From positions 62,001-126,000 of the forward strand of contig DIBV01000001.1 in assembly GCA_002415085.1 (NCBI GenBank): a stretch of DNA of 64,000 bases, written 5' to 3'. A model generated the notes under the pieces. It was not told the DNA's origin. It did no database searches and saw only the letters and a program-made list of their open reading frames with translations. A program made the position numbers and the translations under genes. The stretch is from Arsukibacterium sp. UBA5043 (lineage in GTDB: Bacteria; Pseudomonadota; Gammaproteobacteria; Enterobacterales; Alteromonadaceae). Each line of letters begins with the position of its first letter. Within the stretch, counting starts at the first letter, position 1. This document shows, piece after piece, positions 9,216 to 18,774 of the stretch.

Positions 9216-9986
9216 TTAATCTGGTAGTTGCAGGTTTGACTCGACTTCTTTGTGGGCATGGTATTCGGCTATTGCCTTATTTAGGCGCTCCATAAAACCA
9301 GGGTTGGCGGCAAGGTAGTTTTTACTGACATAAATACCAAAAGGCAGTTTTATCTGTTTACGAATAACGTAGTTTTTTCGAGATAATTTCTCTTGTTGGA
9401 TCAGGGTTTTGGCCGTTAAAGCCGGCAGCATCACGGCATCAACCCGTTTATGATCAAGCAGGTTAAAAAGCCCTCTGATATCGCTGGTGCCCGGTGTTAT
9501 CTGGTAGTGTTGCTTTGACAACCAGCTATAGATATTACTATTCATTTGGGCTGATACCTGAGCAACGTGTTTAAACTTCTCGTGTTCAGGATGTAAGTCA
9601 CGTCTGTCAGCTAACCAGACCCAGGCCCACTCTGTGTAAAACAACGGGGTTGAATACTCTGCCAGCTCGTTTCGCTCCGGGCTCTCCGTTGCTAACAGTA
9701 ACGCGTCCAGCTGATTATTCTCTAAATCGATTAGTGCCCGGGCAAAGTGTGGTACTGCTTCAGCCTGATAGCTAACACCAAGTTCAGCCATGATGTTAAC
9801 GAAAGCCTGATAGCCTTCGCCAGCAAATCCATTGCCCTGCACATAGGTGTAAGGCGGGTAATCGGCTACTGCCACCCGCAGCATTTTTGCATCAACGCTG
9901 CGGCTAAATCCAGCCAACAAAATGACGGGCAGCAACAGGGTTGTTGCTAATCTGCGTGCTTTGGCAAAGTCTCTGGTAGCTTGCAT
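9216..9986 (-). CDS. Periplasmic solute-binding protein (SBP_bac_3 type)
   Basis: A 256-residue exported protein. A basic N-terminus and hydrophobic core (LLLPVILLAGF) end around residue 33, followed by LRVAVADYPPYTYV, the usual first strand of family-3 extracellular binding proteins. Later segments (ALLLATESPERNELAEYSTPLFYTEWAWV and the ..PFGIYVSKNY.. hinge strand) also fit. No ABC permease or ATPase is next to it, so it may be an orphan binding protein like many amino-acid-type SBPs in Alteromonadales. The ligand is unknown. A second SBP-type gene lies at the right end of the window but is not a close copy. Confidence 0.82.
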   Translation of the reverse strand: MQATRDFAKARRLATTLLLPVILLAGFSRSVDAKMLRVAVADYPPYTYVQGNGFAGEGYQAFVNIMAELGVSYQAEAVPHFARALIDLENNQLDALLLATESPERNELAEYSTPLFYTEWAWVWLADRRDLHPEHEKFKHVAQVSAQMNSNIYSWLSKQHYQITPGTSDIRGLFNLLDHKRVDAVMLPALTAKTLIQQEKLSRKNYVIRKQIKLPFGIYVSKNYLAANPGFMERLNKAIAEYHAHKEVESNLQLPD

Positions 9987-10049
9987 TATGTGCCACTCTC
10001 TGTTGTTCCAACAAAACCCGTTGTTCAGCTAACATTGAGTATAGACCCT

Positions 10050-11027
10050 TTACTTACTATTGCGTTGATGGGCAGCCTGATAATCTATATCGGGGCCGAC
10101 AGGCACGATCTGGCTGGGATTGATCATGGTGTGGCTGAAATAATAGTGGCGCTTAATATGATAAAAATCGACGCTGCCAGCCACGCCTGGCCACTGATAA
10201 AGCTCGCGGGTAAAGCCTGCTAAGTTCGGGTAATCTTCGAGTCGTTGTTTATTGCACTTAAAGTGGCCATGATATACCGCATCAAAGCGGATTAAGGTGG
10301 TAAATAAACGCCAATCAGCTTCTGTCAGCAATTCACCCGTCAGATAGCGGTTATTGCTTAATATGGTTTCTACCTTATCCATTGCTGAAAACAGCTGCGC
10401 ATAAGCATCTTGATAGGCCTGTTGACTTGTTGCAAAACCACAACGGTATACCCCGTTATTAATGTTGTGGTATACCAGTTCGTTAATTTTATCGATTTGG
10501 GGTTGGATATCCGCCGGGCAATAATCGTCAGAATTGCCAGTTAGCGGGTTAAAGGCCGAATTGAGCATCCGGATAATATCTGCCGATTCATTGCTGACTA
10601 TGCAATTTTGCTTTTTATCCCACAGTAATGGCACCGTTACCCGACCGCTGTAATCTGCCTGGTGGCGGGTATAAACCTGGTGTAAATAATCATAGCCAAA
10701 CAGACTGTCGCCGGTACTGTGATTACTGGTATCAAACTCCCAGCCATGCTCAAGCATATCAGGGCTGACCACTGACACGCTGATATAGTCTGTCAGATTT
10801 TTCAGCTGCCGAAATATCAGGGTGCGATGCGCCCAGGGGCAGGCCAGGGATACATATAAATGATAACGGTTTTTCTCTGCTTTAAAGCCTGCCTTGCCGG
10901 TTGGACCGGCGCTGCCGTCCTGGGTGATCCAATGACGTAATTGGGCATTTTCCCGCTTAAATTCGCCGTCGTTGCTGTCGGTGTCATACCATTTATCTTG
11001 CCAGGTACCGTTTACCAGTAAGCCCAT
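10050..11027 (-). CDS. yqjG: Glutathionyl-hydroquinone reductase
   Basis: A 325-residue cytosolic enzyme of the Xi-class GST family. The catalytic Cys 63 lies in the diagnostic CPWAHR motif (LYVSLACPWAHRTLIFRQLK). The N-terminal GEFKRENAQLRHWI and C-terminal ..LTEADWRLFTTLIRFDAVY.. and HYYFSHTMINPS segments match YqjG/EcmB. Known reaction: GSH-dependent reduction of S-glutathionyl hydroquinones. Length matches E. coli YqjG (328). It is monocistronic; the upstream gap (11028-11406) is shared with a divergent hydrolase gene. Confidence 0.95.
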   Translation of the reverse strand: MGLLVNGTWQDKWYDTDSNDGEFKRENAQLRHWITQDGSAGPTGKAGFKAEKNRYHLYVSLACPWAHRTLIFRQLKNLTDYISVSVVSPDMLEHGWEFDTSNHSTGDSLFGYDYLHQVYTRHQADYSGRVTVPLLWDKKQNCIVSNESADIIRMLNSAFNPLTGNSDDYCPADIQPQIDKINELVYHNINNGVYRCGFATSQQAYQDAYAQLFSAMDKVETILSNNRYLTGELLTEADWRLFTTLIRFDAVYHGHFKCNKQRLEDYPNLAGFTRELYQWPGVAGSVDFYHIKRHYYFSHTMINPSQIVPVGPDIDYQAAHQRNSK

Positions 11028-11254
11028 GTCAAACTCCTTAATTTTTGTTCAGATTATCCAGCCGGCAAGTGATTGCCAGTGACAATATGCTATTACTTTA
11101 GTCAAAATGGCCCAGCAGCGATATTGGATAATAGTGGCAGGTTTGTCCTATAAATTAGAAAAAATGACGGTATTATTGACGTGTTTTATGTACCTGCCAT
11201 TAAAGTTTATGTTGCCCGCTCAGGTGATTTAAATGCTGGAGACCATTAGCTCCA

Positions 11255-11296
11255 GGCTATTAACGCCCGGCTATTAACGCAGGGTTATTAACGCCA
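11255..11296. repeat. 14-bp tandem repeat, three copies
   Basis: Three adjacent copies of GGCTATTAACGCNN (11255-11268, 11269-11282, 11283-11296; the third has T in place of C at position 3) lie in the 379-bp divergent gap 11028-11406. The rest of the gap shows only a possible -10 hexamer TATACT at 11316-11321 in front of the hydrolase gene. No RNA gene or ORF is apparent in it. Confidence 0.9.
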
Positions 11297-11406
11297 CGTG
11301 ATTATGAAAGCTTGCTATACTGATTTGAGCTTTATTTACGTTAACCAAGATTGGCGCAGCCTGCCGGTGTTGTCTGGTTTTTCTCAGCTAATTCAGGGAA
11401 GACGTT

Positions 11407-12738
11407 ATGGATAACCCGGTCATAATTCTGCATGGCTGGAGCGACAACAGTCGCTCTTTTGCTGCCATAAGCAAATTTATCAAACAGTTACCAAATAAAA
11501 AAACCGTACATTTACATCTGGGTGACTGGCTGTCGATGCACGACGATGTTACCTACAGCGATTTAGGCACGGCTATGCAGCGTGCCTGGCACGAAATGGG
11601 CCTGCCGACAGATGACCGTAGCGTCGATTTGGTGGTACACAGCACCGGTTCTTTAGTTGCAAGGCAATGGCTTACCCAGTTTTACAGTGCCAGCCATAAT
11701 CCGGTAAAACGCTTTGTGATGATGGCGCCCGCTAATTTTGGCTCGCATTTAGCCCATAAAGGTCGCAGTTTTTTTGGCCGGGCAGTGAAAGGCTGGGGCC
11801 AACCGGGTTTTCAAACGGGTACTCAAATTCTTAAAGGGCTGGAATTAGCATCTCCTTATAGTCAGCAACTGGCATTTAACGATCTGTTTTCTGAAGATAG
11901 CTGGTACGGTGCTGGTAAAATTCTGGCCACGGTAATGATTGGTAACAGCGGTTATTCGGGTATCAGCGCTATTGCCAATGAAGATGGTTCCGATGGCACA
12001 GTGCGGATCAGCGGCGCTAATCTTAATTGCAGCCGGATCACCGTGGCGCTGGATGAGCAGCAATCTGTGTTACCCGGCAGTTTACAGTTTAGCCGTAGTA
12101 AAGGCGATATTGCGCTGGCGATTCTGGATAACGAAAATCACAGTACTCTGGTGTTTAAAGATAAAGGACCAAAAAACTCGCTTACCCAGACTATTTTGGC
12201 CAAGGCCCTGCGCGTAGAAGACACCGATTATCAGCCGCTGGCCGACAGTTTTAACTGGCAACAGCAGATTAATGCGCTGGACCCTGCCGTTGTTAGCAAA
12301 AGCCCGCAGCGCAGTCAGATAGTATGTCAGTTAACCGATCATCTGGCGAACAACGTGCAGGATTATTTTGTCGAGTTTTACCGTACCGGTAAAAAAGATC
12401 AGAAGTTTGAGCAAGAGTTATATCAGCAATTACTATGTGGTGTACATGCCTACAGTGATAACGGCGCTTATCGCACCTTGTATTTTAATCTGGCAAGTCT
12501 GAGTGAATTACGCCAGCGCTACCAGCTTAATCAGTTGTATATTAGCTTTAATGCCGAGCCGCATTATAAACCACCACGCCAACCGGTAGGCTATACCAGT
12601 GTTGCCGCCAGCGCTACTGCCGGTATAAAGCTGCCGCCAGAACAGATTGACTGGCTGTTTACGCCGCACCAAACGGTGTTGTTACAGGTGATCATGCAGC
12701 GCAGCGTTGATGCGGCCGTGTTTAAACTGCGCCGGTAG
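11407..12738 (+). CDS. Lipase-like alpha/beta hydrolase
   Basis: A 443-residue protein without a signal peptide. The first 250 residues form an alpha/beta hydrolase core: VIILHGWSDNS carries the oxyanion HG motif, VDLVVHSTGSLVARQWL holds the nucleophile elbow with HSTGS in place of GxSxG, and MMAPANFGSHLA follows as in lipase/esterase-type enzymes (PGAP1/lipase class 2-like). The C-terminal ~180 residues have no recognised fold. The Gly to His change before the Ser elbow occurs in some lipases. Substrate unknown. GGGAAGA precedes the ATG. It is convergent with the TPR gene downstream. Confidence 0.75.
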   Translation: MDNPVIILHGWSDNSRSFAAISKFIKQLPNKKTVHLHLGDWLSMHDDVTYSDLGTAMQRAWHEMGLPTDDRSVDLVVHSTGSLVARQWLTQFYSASHNPVKRFVMMAPANFGSHLAHKGRSFFGRAVKGWGQPGFQTGTQILKGLELASPYSQQLAFNDLFSEDSWYGAGKILATVMIGNSGYSGISAIANEDGSDGTVRISGANLNCSRITVALDEQQSVLPGSLQFSRSKGDIALAILDNENHSTLVFKDKGPKNSLTQTILAKALRVEDTDYQPLADSFNWQQQINALDPAVVSKSPQRSQIVCQLTDHLANNVQDYFVEFYRTGKKDQKFEQELYQQLLCGVHAYSDNGAYRTLYFNLASLSELRQRYQLNQLYISFNAEPHYKPPRQPVGYTSVAASATAGIKLPPEQIDWLFTPHQTVLLQVIMQRSVDAAVFKLRR

Positions 12739-12764
12739 TACGCGGGTTGTTGGCTCCCGGGTAG

Positions 12765-14303
12765 TTATTGGTACTGCCATCCCAGAGCTTTGATGTCCTG
12801 CAAAAGTTGTGGCTCAATTGTGTTGAGTAAAGCATTAGCTTGGGCATCGCTTAGCATTGGATTTCCCGGGAGAGCAGCCGCATTATCCAGTTTAGCCATA
12901 CCAATATATCCCACAGGTGATTCTGGGAAGTCGGCGATTAGCTGCTGATATTGCTCTTGTGCAGCGCTAAGCTCGCCACGTTCAGCCAGTTTAACGGCCA
13001 GGTTATACTGATGAGTAATGGCGACGGGGTTTAGCCTGTATGCCCGTTGCAGTGCTTGCCAGGCATCCTGGCGGCGGCCAAGTTGCTCTAAGGCGGCAAA
13101 GCGCCATAAATGAGCTTGGGCTAAATTGGGGTTGAGGCTTAGCGCTTTATCCAGTGCCGGTAGCGCGGCATCGTAATTACTTTGTAAATAGAATAGCAGG
13201 AAGCCACGGATAGCATGGGCTTCGGCCAGCCCGGGTGCCCGGACCAGTGCTTTGGCTAAATGCTGCTCTGCTAAGGTGGCGGCAATATCTGCTTTTAAAA
13301 CGCCAAAACTGGCACTGCCTTCGGCCAGTGAAATAATGGTGTCTGCCAGCGCGGCATAGGCCATAGCGTATTCCGGATCAAGTGCCAGCGCCTGCTCGAA
13401 TAAACGGCGTGCCTCTTTAATTGATTCAGTGGTTTGCAGGCGGTATTGCTCGCGGCCCCGCAGGTACATCATATAGGCATCGCTGCTGGCGGTGTTATTT
13501 AGGCTGGTCAGACTGCCTGCTGCTAAGTACCGCTGTTGCAGCAGGTTAGCGATAGCCCGGGCGATTTCGGTTTCTACTGCAAAAATATCGCTTAATTGAC
13601 GTGAGAAACTCTGACTCCAGAGGGTCATGCCGTCCTCGGCATTAATCAGCTCTACCCGCAGCCGGATTTGATTACCAACTTTATGAATACTGCCACTGAG
13701 CAAAGTGTCCACCTTAAGCCGCCTGGCAATATCAACGGGCAGCAGGTTTTGCCTGGCCAAACTAAAACCGGCACTGGCCGACGCCACCTGTAAACCTGCA
13801 ACCTGGCCCAGTAAACTGGTTAGCTCTTCGGTAACACCGGCCGCCAGATATTGCTGGTCACTTTCGGGGCTTTGATCCCTAAATGGCAATACAGCGATAG
13901 AACTGGCTTTCAGGCTGGTTAGCAGGCCTTCATTGCGTTTAACATAGTCGGTACGGGCGTTGTCGAAATAATGCAGGCCCAGCATTAACGAGCCAACCAT
14001 TACCACACTTAACCCCAGCCACCATTTCAACCCGAGTGGTTTAGGGTTTTCGCTGTAGTCAACGGCGGTAACCTTAATGCCCTGGGGCGTGATATCAAAA
14101 TACCAGGCCAGATAAAACACCACGGGAAAGCAGGCGAACAGAAATATCGTCAGGCTGGTGGCAACAAAGGGGCTTAAATTTAAAAGTGGGGTAACCACGG
14201 CGATAATTTGCAGCAGCAGCCAGATAACACCCAGAAAAGGAATAAGGGTTTGAATGACTTTGCGCCGGCGTAATTCCGACAGAAACTTCATCACTACTTT
14301 CAA
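12765..14303 (-). CDS. Membrane-anchored FlgO/TolB-N-like plus TPR protein
   Basis: A 512-residue protein starting with TTG at 14303, chosen because GGGAG sits at good distance (the ATG at 14291 is too far). Residues 5-75 contain a FLSELRRRKV-type basic start and two transmembrane helices; another helix lies near residue 95. A FlgO/TolB-N-like domain follows (SIAVLPFRDQSPESDQQYLAAGVTEELTSLL, about 130-260). TPR repeats follow to the C-terminus (EQALALDPEYAMAYAALADT and similar). Proteins of this design often carry a CadC-type DNA-binding domain in front, but none is present here. A paralogue lies at 38013-40169. Role unknown, probably in envelope sensing or scaffolding. Confidence 0.82.
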   Translation of the reverse strand: MKVVMKFLSELRRRKVIQTLIPFLGVIWLLLQIIAVVTPLLNLSPFVATSLTIFLFACFPVVFYLAWYFDITPQGIKVTAVDYSENPKPLGLKWWLGLSVVMVGSLMLGLHYFDNARTDYVKRNEGLLTSLKASSIAVLPFRDQSPESDQQYLAAGVTEELTSLLGQVAGLQVASASAGFSLARQNLLPVDIARRLKVDTLLSGSIHKVGNQIRLRVELINAEDGMTLWSQSFSRQLSDIFAVETEIARAIANLLQQRYLAAGSLTSLNNTASSDAYMMYLRGREQYRLQTTESIKEARRLFEQALALDPEYAMAYAALADTIISLAEGSASFGVLKADIAATLAEQHLAKALVRAPGLAEAHAIRGFLLFYLQSNYDAALPALDKALSLNPNLAQAHLWRFAALEQLGRRQDAWQALQRAYRLNPVAITHQYNLAVKLAERGELSAAQEQYQQLIADFPESPVGYIGMAKLDNAAALPGNPMLSDAQANALLNTIEPQLLQDIKALGWQYQ

Positions 14304-14513
14304 GCTTGTCTCCCTGACCCTGAAATGATGACACTGACTTGAACTGAGGTATATTGTATAAATTAAATATAATTTAGCAGCTTAGCATTGTCAGAATAAG
14401 CGTAGCAGGCAGGTGAGTTTTTAACCAAGTAAAGCGGGATAAATATCCATACTGATTTACCTTAAATTTATTACTAACGCAGTACTTATTTCTAGCAGGA
14501 GCAGAAAAACGTT

Positions 14514-15662
14514 ATGGCTTTGATCAGGATAGTGTTGGGGGTATTGATATTGCCATTCAGTGTGATGGCGCAAACCGGCTCAGTGCGAGCAGATAGCCCG
14601 TTGCCAGATTTTTATCAGCAGTTACAGCAACAGCAACACTATCCAGCGAGCTGGACTGCTGGGAACTTTGCGACACCAGCGCTGTGGCGGGAAAATGGCC
14701 GCAACCTGCTGCGACAAAGTTTACTGTGGCCCGCAGAGTCGGTCGACTTTGCGCCGGTACTGGAAAAAACTGAGCAGCGGCAGGGATATCAGGCAGAGTT
14801 ATGGTCGGTGCAACTGACCACGTATAGCCGGATAAAGTTATTGCTGCTTCGTCCGGCACAAGGCGCCCCCTATCCAGCGGTGTTGCTACTGCATGACCAT
14901 GGCGCCCGTTTTGATATTGGTAAAGAAAAAATGATCCGGCCCTTTGCCGATGACCCAAAACTTATCAGCGCCGCACAATGGAGTGATCGCTATTTTTCCG
15001 GCAACTTTGTGGGCGATGAACTGGCGAAGCGGGGCTATCTGGTGGTGGCTGCCGATACGCTGGGCTGGAGTGACCGCGGGCCAGTTGAGTTTAGTCAGCA
15101 ACAGGCGTTGGCCAGTAACTTTTTGCTAATGGGCCGCTCATTGGCAGGCATGGCAGCATACGAGGACCTGCAACTGGTGCGCTATATCAGACAATTACCC
15201 GCAGTCGACAATACGCGGGTGGCGGCACTTGGTTTCTCGATGGGGGCATTCCGGGCCTGGCAGCTGGCGGCATTGACCGACGATATTAAAGCGGGCATTG
15301 CGGTGGCCTGGCTTAACCGTTATCAACATATGCTGGTACCTGGCAATAATATTATTGGTGGTCAATCAGCCTTTTATATGTTGCACCCCGGCCTGGCAGG
15401 TCATTTAGATATACCGGATGTTGCAAGTCTGGCGGCGCCTAAAGCTATGCTGTTTATTAACGGTGGCAAAGATAAGCTGATGCCGATAGCCGGTGTAAAC
15501 TCGGCATATCAGCGGCTGGCAGAGGTGTGGCAGGCTTTTTCAACCGCTGAGGCACTCACCACAACATTGTGGCCGGAATATGGTCATGAGTTTAACGCGA
15601 CACAGCAGCAGCAGGCGTATAACTGGCTGGAGCAGCAACTGCAAATACAAACTGAAAAATAA
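14514..15662 (+). CDS. Exported dienelactone-hydrolase-like esterase
   Basis: A 382-residue protein with a signal peptide (residues 1-20, ending SVMAQ). The alpha/beta hydrolase core shows the nucleophile motif GFSMGAFRAW, an acid-region segment LFINGGKDKLMP and the catalytic-His region LWPEYGHEFN. The order and spacing resemble acetyl-xylan-esterase/dienelactone-hydrolase-type enzymes of the periplasm. The specific ester is unknown. An AGGAG-like site (GCAGGAGC) precedes the ATG. It is divergent from the TPR gene (210-bp gap) and 127 bp upstream of the M16 peptidase gene. Confidence 0.82.
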   Translation: MALIRIVLGVLILPFSVMAQTGSVRADSPLPDFYQQLQQQQHYPASWTAGNFATPALWRENGRNLLRQSLLWPAESVDFAPVLEKTEQRQGYQAELWSVQLTTYSRIKLLLLRPAQGAPYPAVLLLHDHGARFDIGKEKMIRPFADDPKLISAAQWSDRYFSGNFVGDELAKRGYLVVAADTLGWSDRGPVEFSQQQALASNFLLMGRSLAGMAAYEDLQLVRYIRQLPAVDNTRVAALGFSMGAFRAWQLAALTDDIKAGIAVAWLNRYQHMLVPGNNIIGGQSAFYMLHPGLAGHLDIPDVASLAAPKAMLFINGGKDKLMPIAGVNSAYQRLAEVWQAFSTAEALTTTLWPEYGHEFNATQQQQAYNWLEQQLQIQTEK

Positions 15663-15789
15663 TGCCGCTTACCGCAAATTATGGCTAAAGTGTTTCAAAA
15701 TATTACCAGACTAATGACTCGACGCGCTTTAACACTTAACATGGCCTTGTAAATAGAATGACAACAAAAATAAATCCGGAGAAAACGAG

Positions 15790-18633
15790 TTGAAATTATC
15801 TAAAATTGTTCTGGCTATGGGGTTAGTAGCGGGTATTACGGCTTGCAGTCAACAACCGGCTGCACCACAGTTACCGCAAGGCGTTAAACTGATAACTGAG
15901 CATACCCAGCAGAAAAATGGCGTATCAGTGCCCTATAAAAAATATCAGCTGGATAATGGTTTAACGGTTATTGTGCATGAAGATCATTCTGATCCGCTGG
16001 TGCATGTTGATGTGACCTACCACGTGGGTTCTGCCCGGGAAGAGTTGGGTAAATCAGGTTTTGCCCACTTTTTTGAACATATGATGTTTCAGGGCTCAGA
16101 AAATGTGGGCGATGAAGAGCATTTTCGGATAGTAACCGAGGCCGGTGGTACGCTAAATGGTACGACAAACTCTGATCGTACCAACTACTTTCAGACGGTT
16201 CCCTCTAACCAGTTGGAAAAAATGTTGTGGTTAGAAGCAGATCGGATGGGCTTTTTGCTGGATGCCGTAACAGAAGAAAAATTTGAAGTACAACGTGAAA
16301 CCGTGAAAAACGAGCGTGGTCAGCGTGTTGATAACAGACCTTATGGCCGCTTAGGTGAACGCGTATCGCAAGCGATGTATCCGGTAGGGCATCCTTATTC
16401 TTGGCCGGTAATTGGTTATATGGATGACTTAAACCGGGCCAATGTAAACGACGTTAAAGCGTTCTTTTTACGCTGGTATGGTCCGAATAATGCGACTGTT
16501 ACCATTGGTGGTGCGGTCACGGCAGCGGAAGTGCTGCCTCTGGTTGAGCAGTACTTTGGTTCAATTCCTCGTGGCCCTGAAGTGACGGCAGCGCCGAAGC
16601 AACCGGTATCACTGGACAACAGCCGTTATATTTCGATGGAAGATAATGTACATTTACCGTTGATTTATATGTCTTATCCTACGGTATATCTGCGCCATGA
16701 AGATGAAGCTGCACTGGATGTGCTGGCCGAAATTCTTGGCGGGGGTAAAAACTCGATTTTCTATAAAAACCTGGTGAAAAATCAGCTTGCGGTACAAGCT
16801 ACTGTGAATCACCCATGTGCTGAGCTGGCTTGTACTTTCAACTTATTAGCCCTGCCACACCCGGCATCGGGTAAAAATCTGGCTGATATTGAAGCGTTGA
16901 TGAGGGAAAGTCTGGCCGAGTTTGAACAGCGTGGCGTTAATGACGATGACCTGTTAAAAGTAAAAGCGCAAATGGAGGCCAATACTATTTACGGTCTGCA
17001 AAGCGTTTCTGGCAAAGTAAGCCAGTTGGCCATCAACGAAACTCTGACCGGTAACCCGGATAACCTGCAGAACGATTTAAACCGGGTTAATAAGGTAACC
17101 AAAGACGATGTAATGCGGGTTTACAATACCTACCTTAAAGGCAAAGGTGCAGTGGTGATGTCGGTGGTGCCGCGCGGTAAGCTGGATTTAATCGCCGCAG
17201 CCGATAACTTTACCCCGCAAGTACAGGATTTCGGTGGTCCATCTACCACCAGTGCCGATGATTTACAGGTACGCCGCGCTACCGACGACTTTGATCGCAG
17301 TGTAGAGCCACAAGCCGGAGTTAACCCTGCCGTTACGGTGCCAGCGTACTGGCAAAGTAGTCTGGATAATGGCATTAAAGTATTAGGTGCGGCCAGCGAT
17401 GAAACACCAACCACTTCTATGCTGTTGAAACTAAACAGTGGTCTTTACTACGAGACACCGGACAAAACTGGTTTAAGCAGTATGTTAACGGCCATGCTGA
17501 ATGAAGATACCAAAAATTTTAGCGGTGAAGAAATTGCGCTGGAATTAGAAAAGTTGGGTAGCTATATCAGCATTAGTGCGACAGATGAGCATATTCAGCT
17601 CTACGTGTTAAGCCTGAGCAAAAATCTGGACCAAACTATCGACCTGCTGATGGAGAAAATGCTGCAGCCGGCGTTTAATGAAGACGACTTTAACCGCTTG
17701 AAACAGCAACGTTTACAAGGCATTCAGCAGTCAGAGAAAAATGCCGGTTACCTGGCCAGCAACGCATTTCGTAAGCTGATGTATGGTGATAGCATTTTAG
17801 GTCAGCCAGGTGGTGGTACCTTAGCCAGTGTAACTAACCTAAGCCTGGAAGATGTCAAAGCCTATTATCAGAGTCACTTTAAGCCAGATGGCGGCCAGTT
17901 AATTGTGGTGTCAGACTTAGCTAAAGATAAACTGCAGCAAGCCATTACGCCGCTTACTCAGTTTACCGGTACTGCACCAGCGGTAAATGTTAAGGTGCCA
18001 GCGGATGCCAGCCGCGGCTCGGTTATTTATCTGGTGCATAAAGATGATTCACCGCAATCAGAGATCCGCATCGGTAAGCGCAGTTTATCTGAGGATATTA
18101 CCGGTGAGTACTTTAAAACGGGCTTAGCCAACTTTACCATCGGTGGTAATTTTAACAGCCGGATTAACCTGAACCTGCGGGAAGATAAAGGTTATACCTA
18201 TGGTGCGCGCACCGGCTTTAATGCTGACAGCTATACCGGGGTGTTTATTGCTTCAGCTGCGGTACGGGCTGATGCGACTGCCGCGTCGGTAAAAGAGTTC
18301 ATTGATGAACTAAACCGTTTCAGCGAAGCTGGCGTGACCGATCCTGAGCTGGCATTTATGCGCCGGGCGTTGAATCAGCGTGACGCGCTGAAATACGAAA
18401 CGCCTAACGCGAAATTAGGTTTCTTAGCTCAGATCCTGCAACACGATCTGGCACCTTCTTTTGTTGATGAACGCAATACTATTATTGCGACGATCAGTAA
18501 GGAAGAGATTAACCAGCTGGCAAAACAACACTTTAATCCGAAAGAAATGGTTATTGTGGTGGTAGGTGATTCTGCTGTACTGCGCCCGGAGCTGGAAGCA
18601 CTGGGATATCCGGTGGAAGCCTTATCTTTATAA
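15790..18633 (+). CDS. M16 (insulinase/pitrilysin) family zinc protease, lipoprotein
   Basis: A 947-residue exported protein starting with TTG at 15790 behind CCGGAG. A signal peptide ends in a lipobox-like ITAC (Cys 19), so it is probably a lipoprotein. The N-terminal M16 domain has the inverted zinc motif HFFEH (H93, E96, H97) in GFAHFFEHMMFQGSENV, with the distal Glu in TVKNERGQR near residue 174. A second, catalytically inactive M16-like half follows after about residue 510 (with LNLREDKGYTYGARTGF). Two-half periplasmic M16 peptidases degrade short peptides or signal-peptide remnants. A strong terminator follows at 18653. Confidence 0.93.
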   Translation: MKLSKIVLAMGLVAGITACSQQPAAPQLPQGVKLITEHTQQKNGVSVPYKKYQLDNGLTVIVHEDHSDPLVHVDVTYHVGSAREELGKSGFAHFFEHMMFQGSENVGDEEHFRIVTEAGGTLNGTTNSDRTNYFQTVPSNQLEKMLWLEADRMGFLLDAVTEEKFEVQRETVKNERGQRVDNRPYGRLGERVSQAMYPVGHPYSWPVIGYMDDLNRANVNDVKAFFLRWYGPNNATVTIGGAVTAAEVLPLVEQYFGSIPRGPEVTAAPKQPVSLDNSRYISMEDNVHLPLIYMSYPTVYLRHEDEAALDVLAEILGGGKNSIFYKNLVKNQLAVQATVNHPCAELACTFNLLALPHPASGKNLADIEALMRESLAEFEQRGVNDDDLLKVKAQMEANTIYGLQSVSGKVSQLAINETLTGNPDNLQNDLNRVNKVTKDDVMRVYNTYLKGKGAVVMSVVPRGKLDLIAAADNFTPQVQDFGGPSTTSADDLQVRRATDDFDRSVEPQAGVNPAVTVPAYWQSSLDNGIKVLGAASDETPTTSMLLKLNSGLYYETPDKTGLSSMLTAMLNEDTKNFSGEEIALELEKLGSYISISATDEHIQLYVLSLSKNLDQTIDLLMEKMLQPAFNEDDFNRLKQQRLQGIQQSEKNAGYLASNAFRKLMYGDSILGQPGGGTLASVTNLSLEDVKAYYQSHFKPDGGQLIVVSDLAKDKLQQAITPLTQFTGTAPAVNVKVPADASRGSVIYLVHKDDSPQSEIRIGKRSLSEDITGEYFKTGLANFTIGGNFNSRINLNLREDKGYTYGARTGFNADSYTGVFIASAAVRADATAASVKEFIDELNRFSEAGVTDPELAFMRRALNQRDALKYETPNAKLGFLAQILQHDLAPSFVDERNTIIATISKEEINQLAKQHFNPKEMVIVVVGDSAVLRPELEALGYPVEALSL

Positions 18634-18652
18634 GCTAATGGCTTGACCAGAG

Positions 18653-18676
18653 CGCCACCTTCGGGTGGCGTTTTTT
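18653..18676 (+). terminator. Rho-independent terminator after the M16 gene
   Basis: Perfect 7-bp stem CGCCACC/GGTGGCG closed by a TTCG tetraloop and followed by six T residues, 20 bp after the M16 peptidase stop codon. Confidence 0.93.
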
Positions 18677-18774
18677 ATTAGCGTATTTTTTCTGCCCGGC
18701 ACCGGGGTATTACTGGCAATTTGCCGCGTAAGCTCCTAAAGTGGCGGGATGTCTGGATTATTAGAGACGGATAA

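Noticed and set aside
14557-14958. 133-codon minus-strand ORF
   Set aside because: Antisense to the exported esterase gene; no ribosome-binding site or motif.
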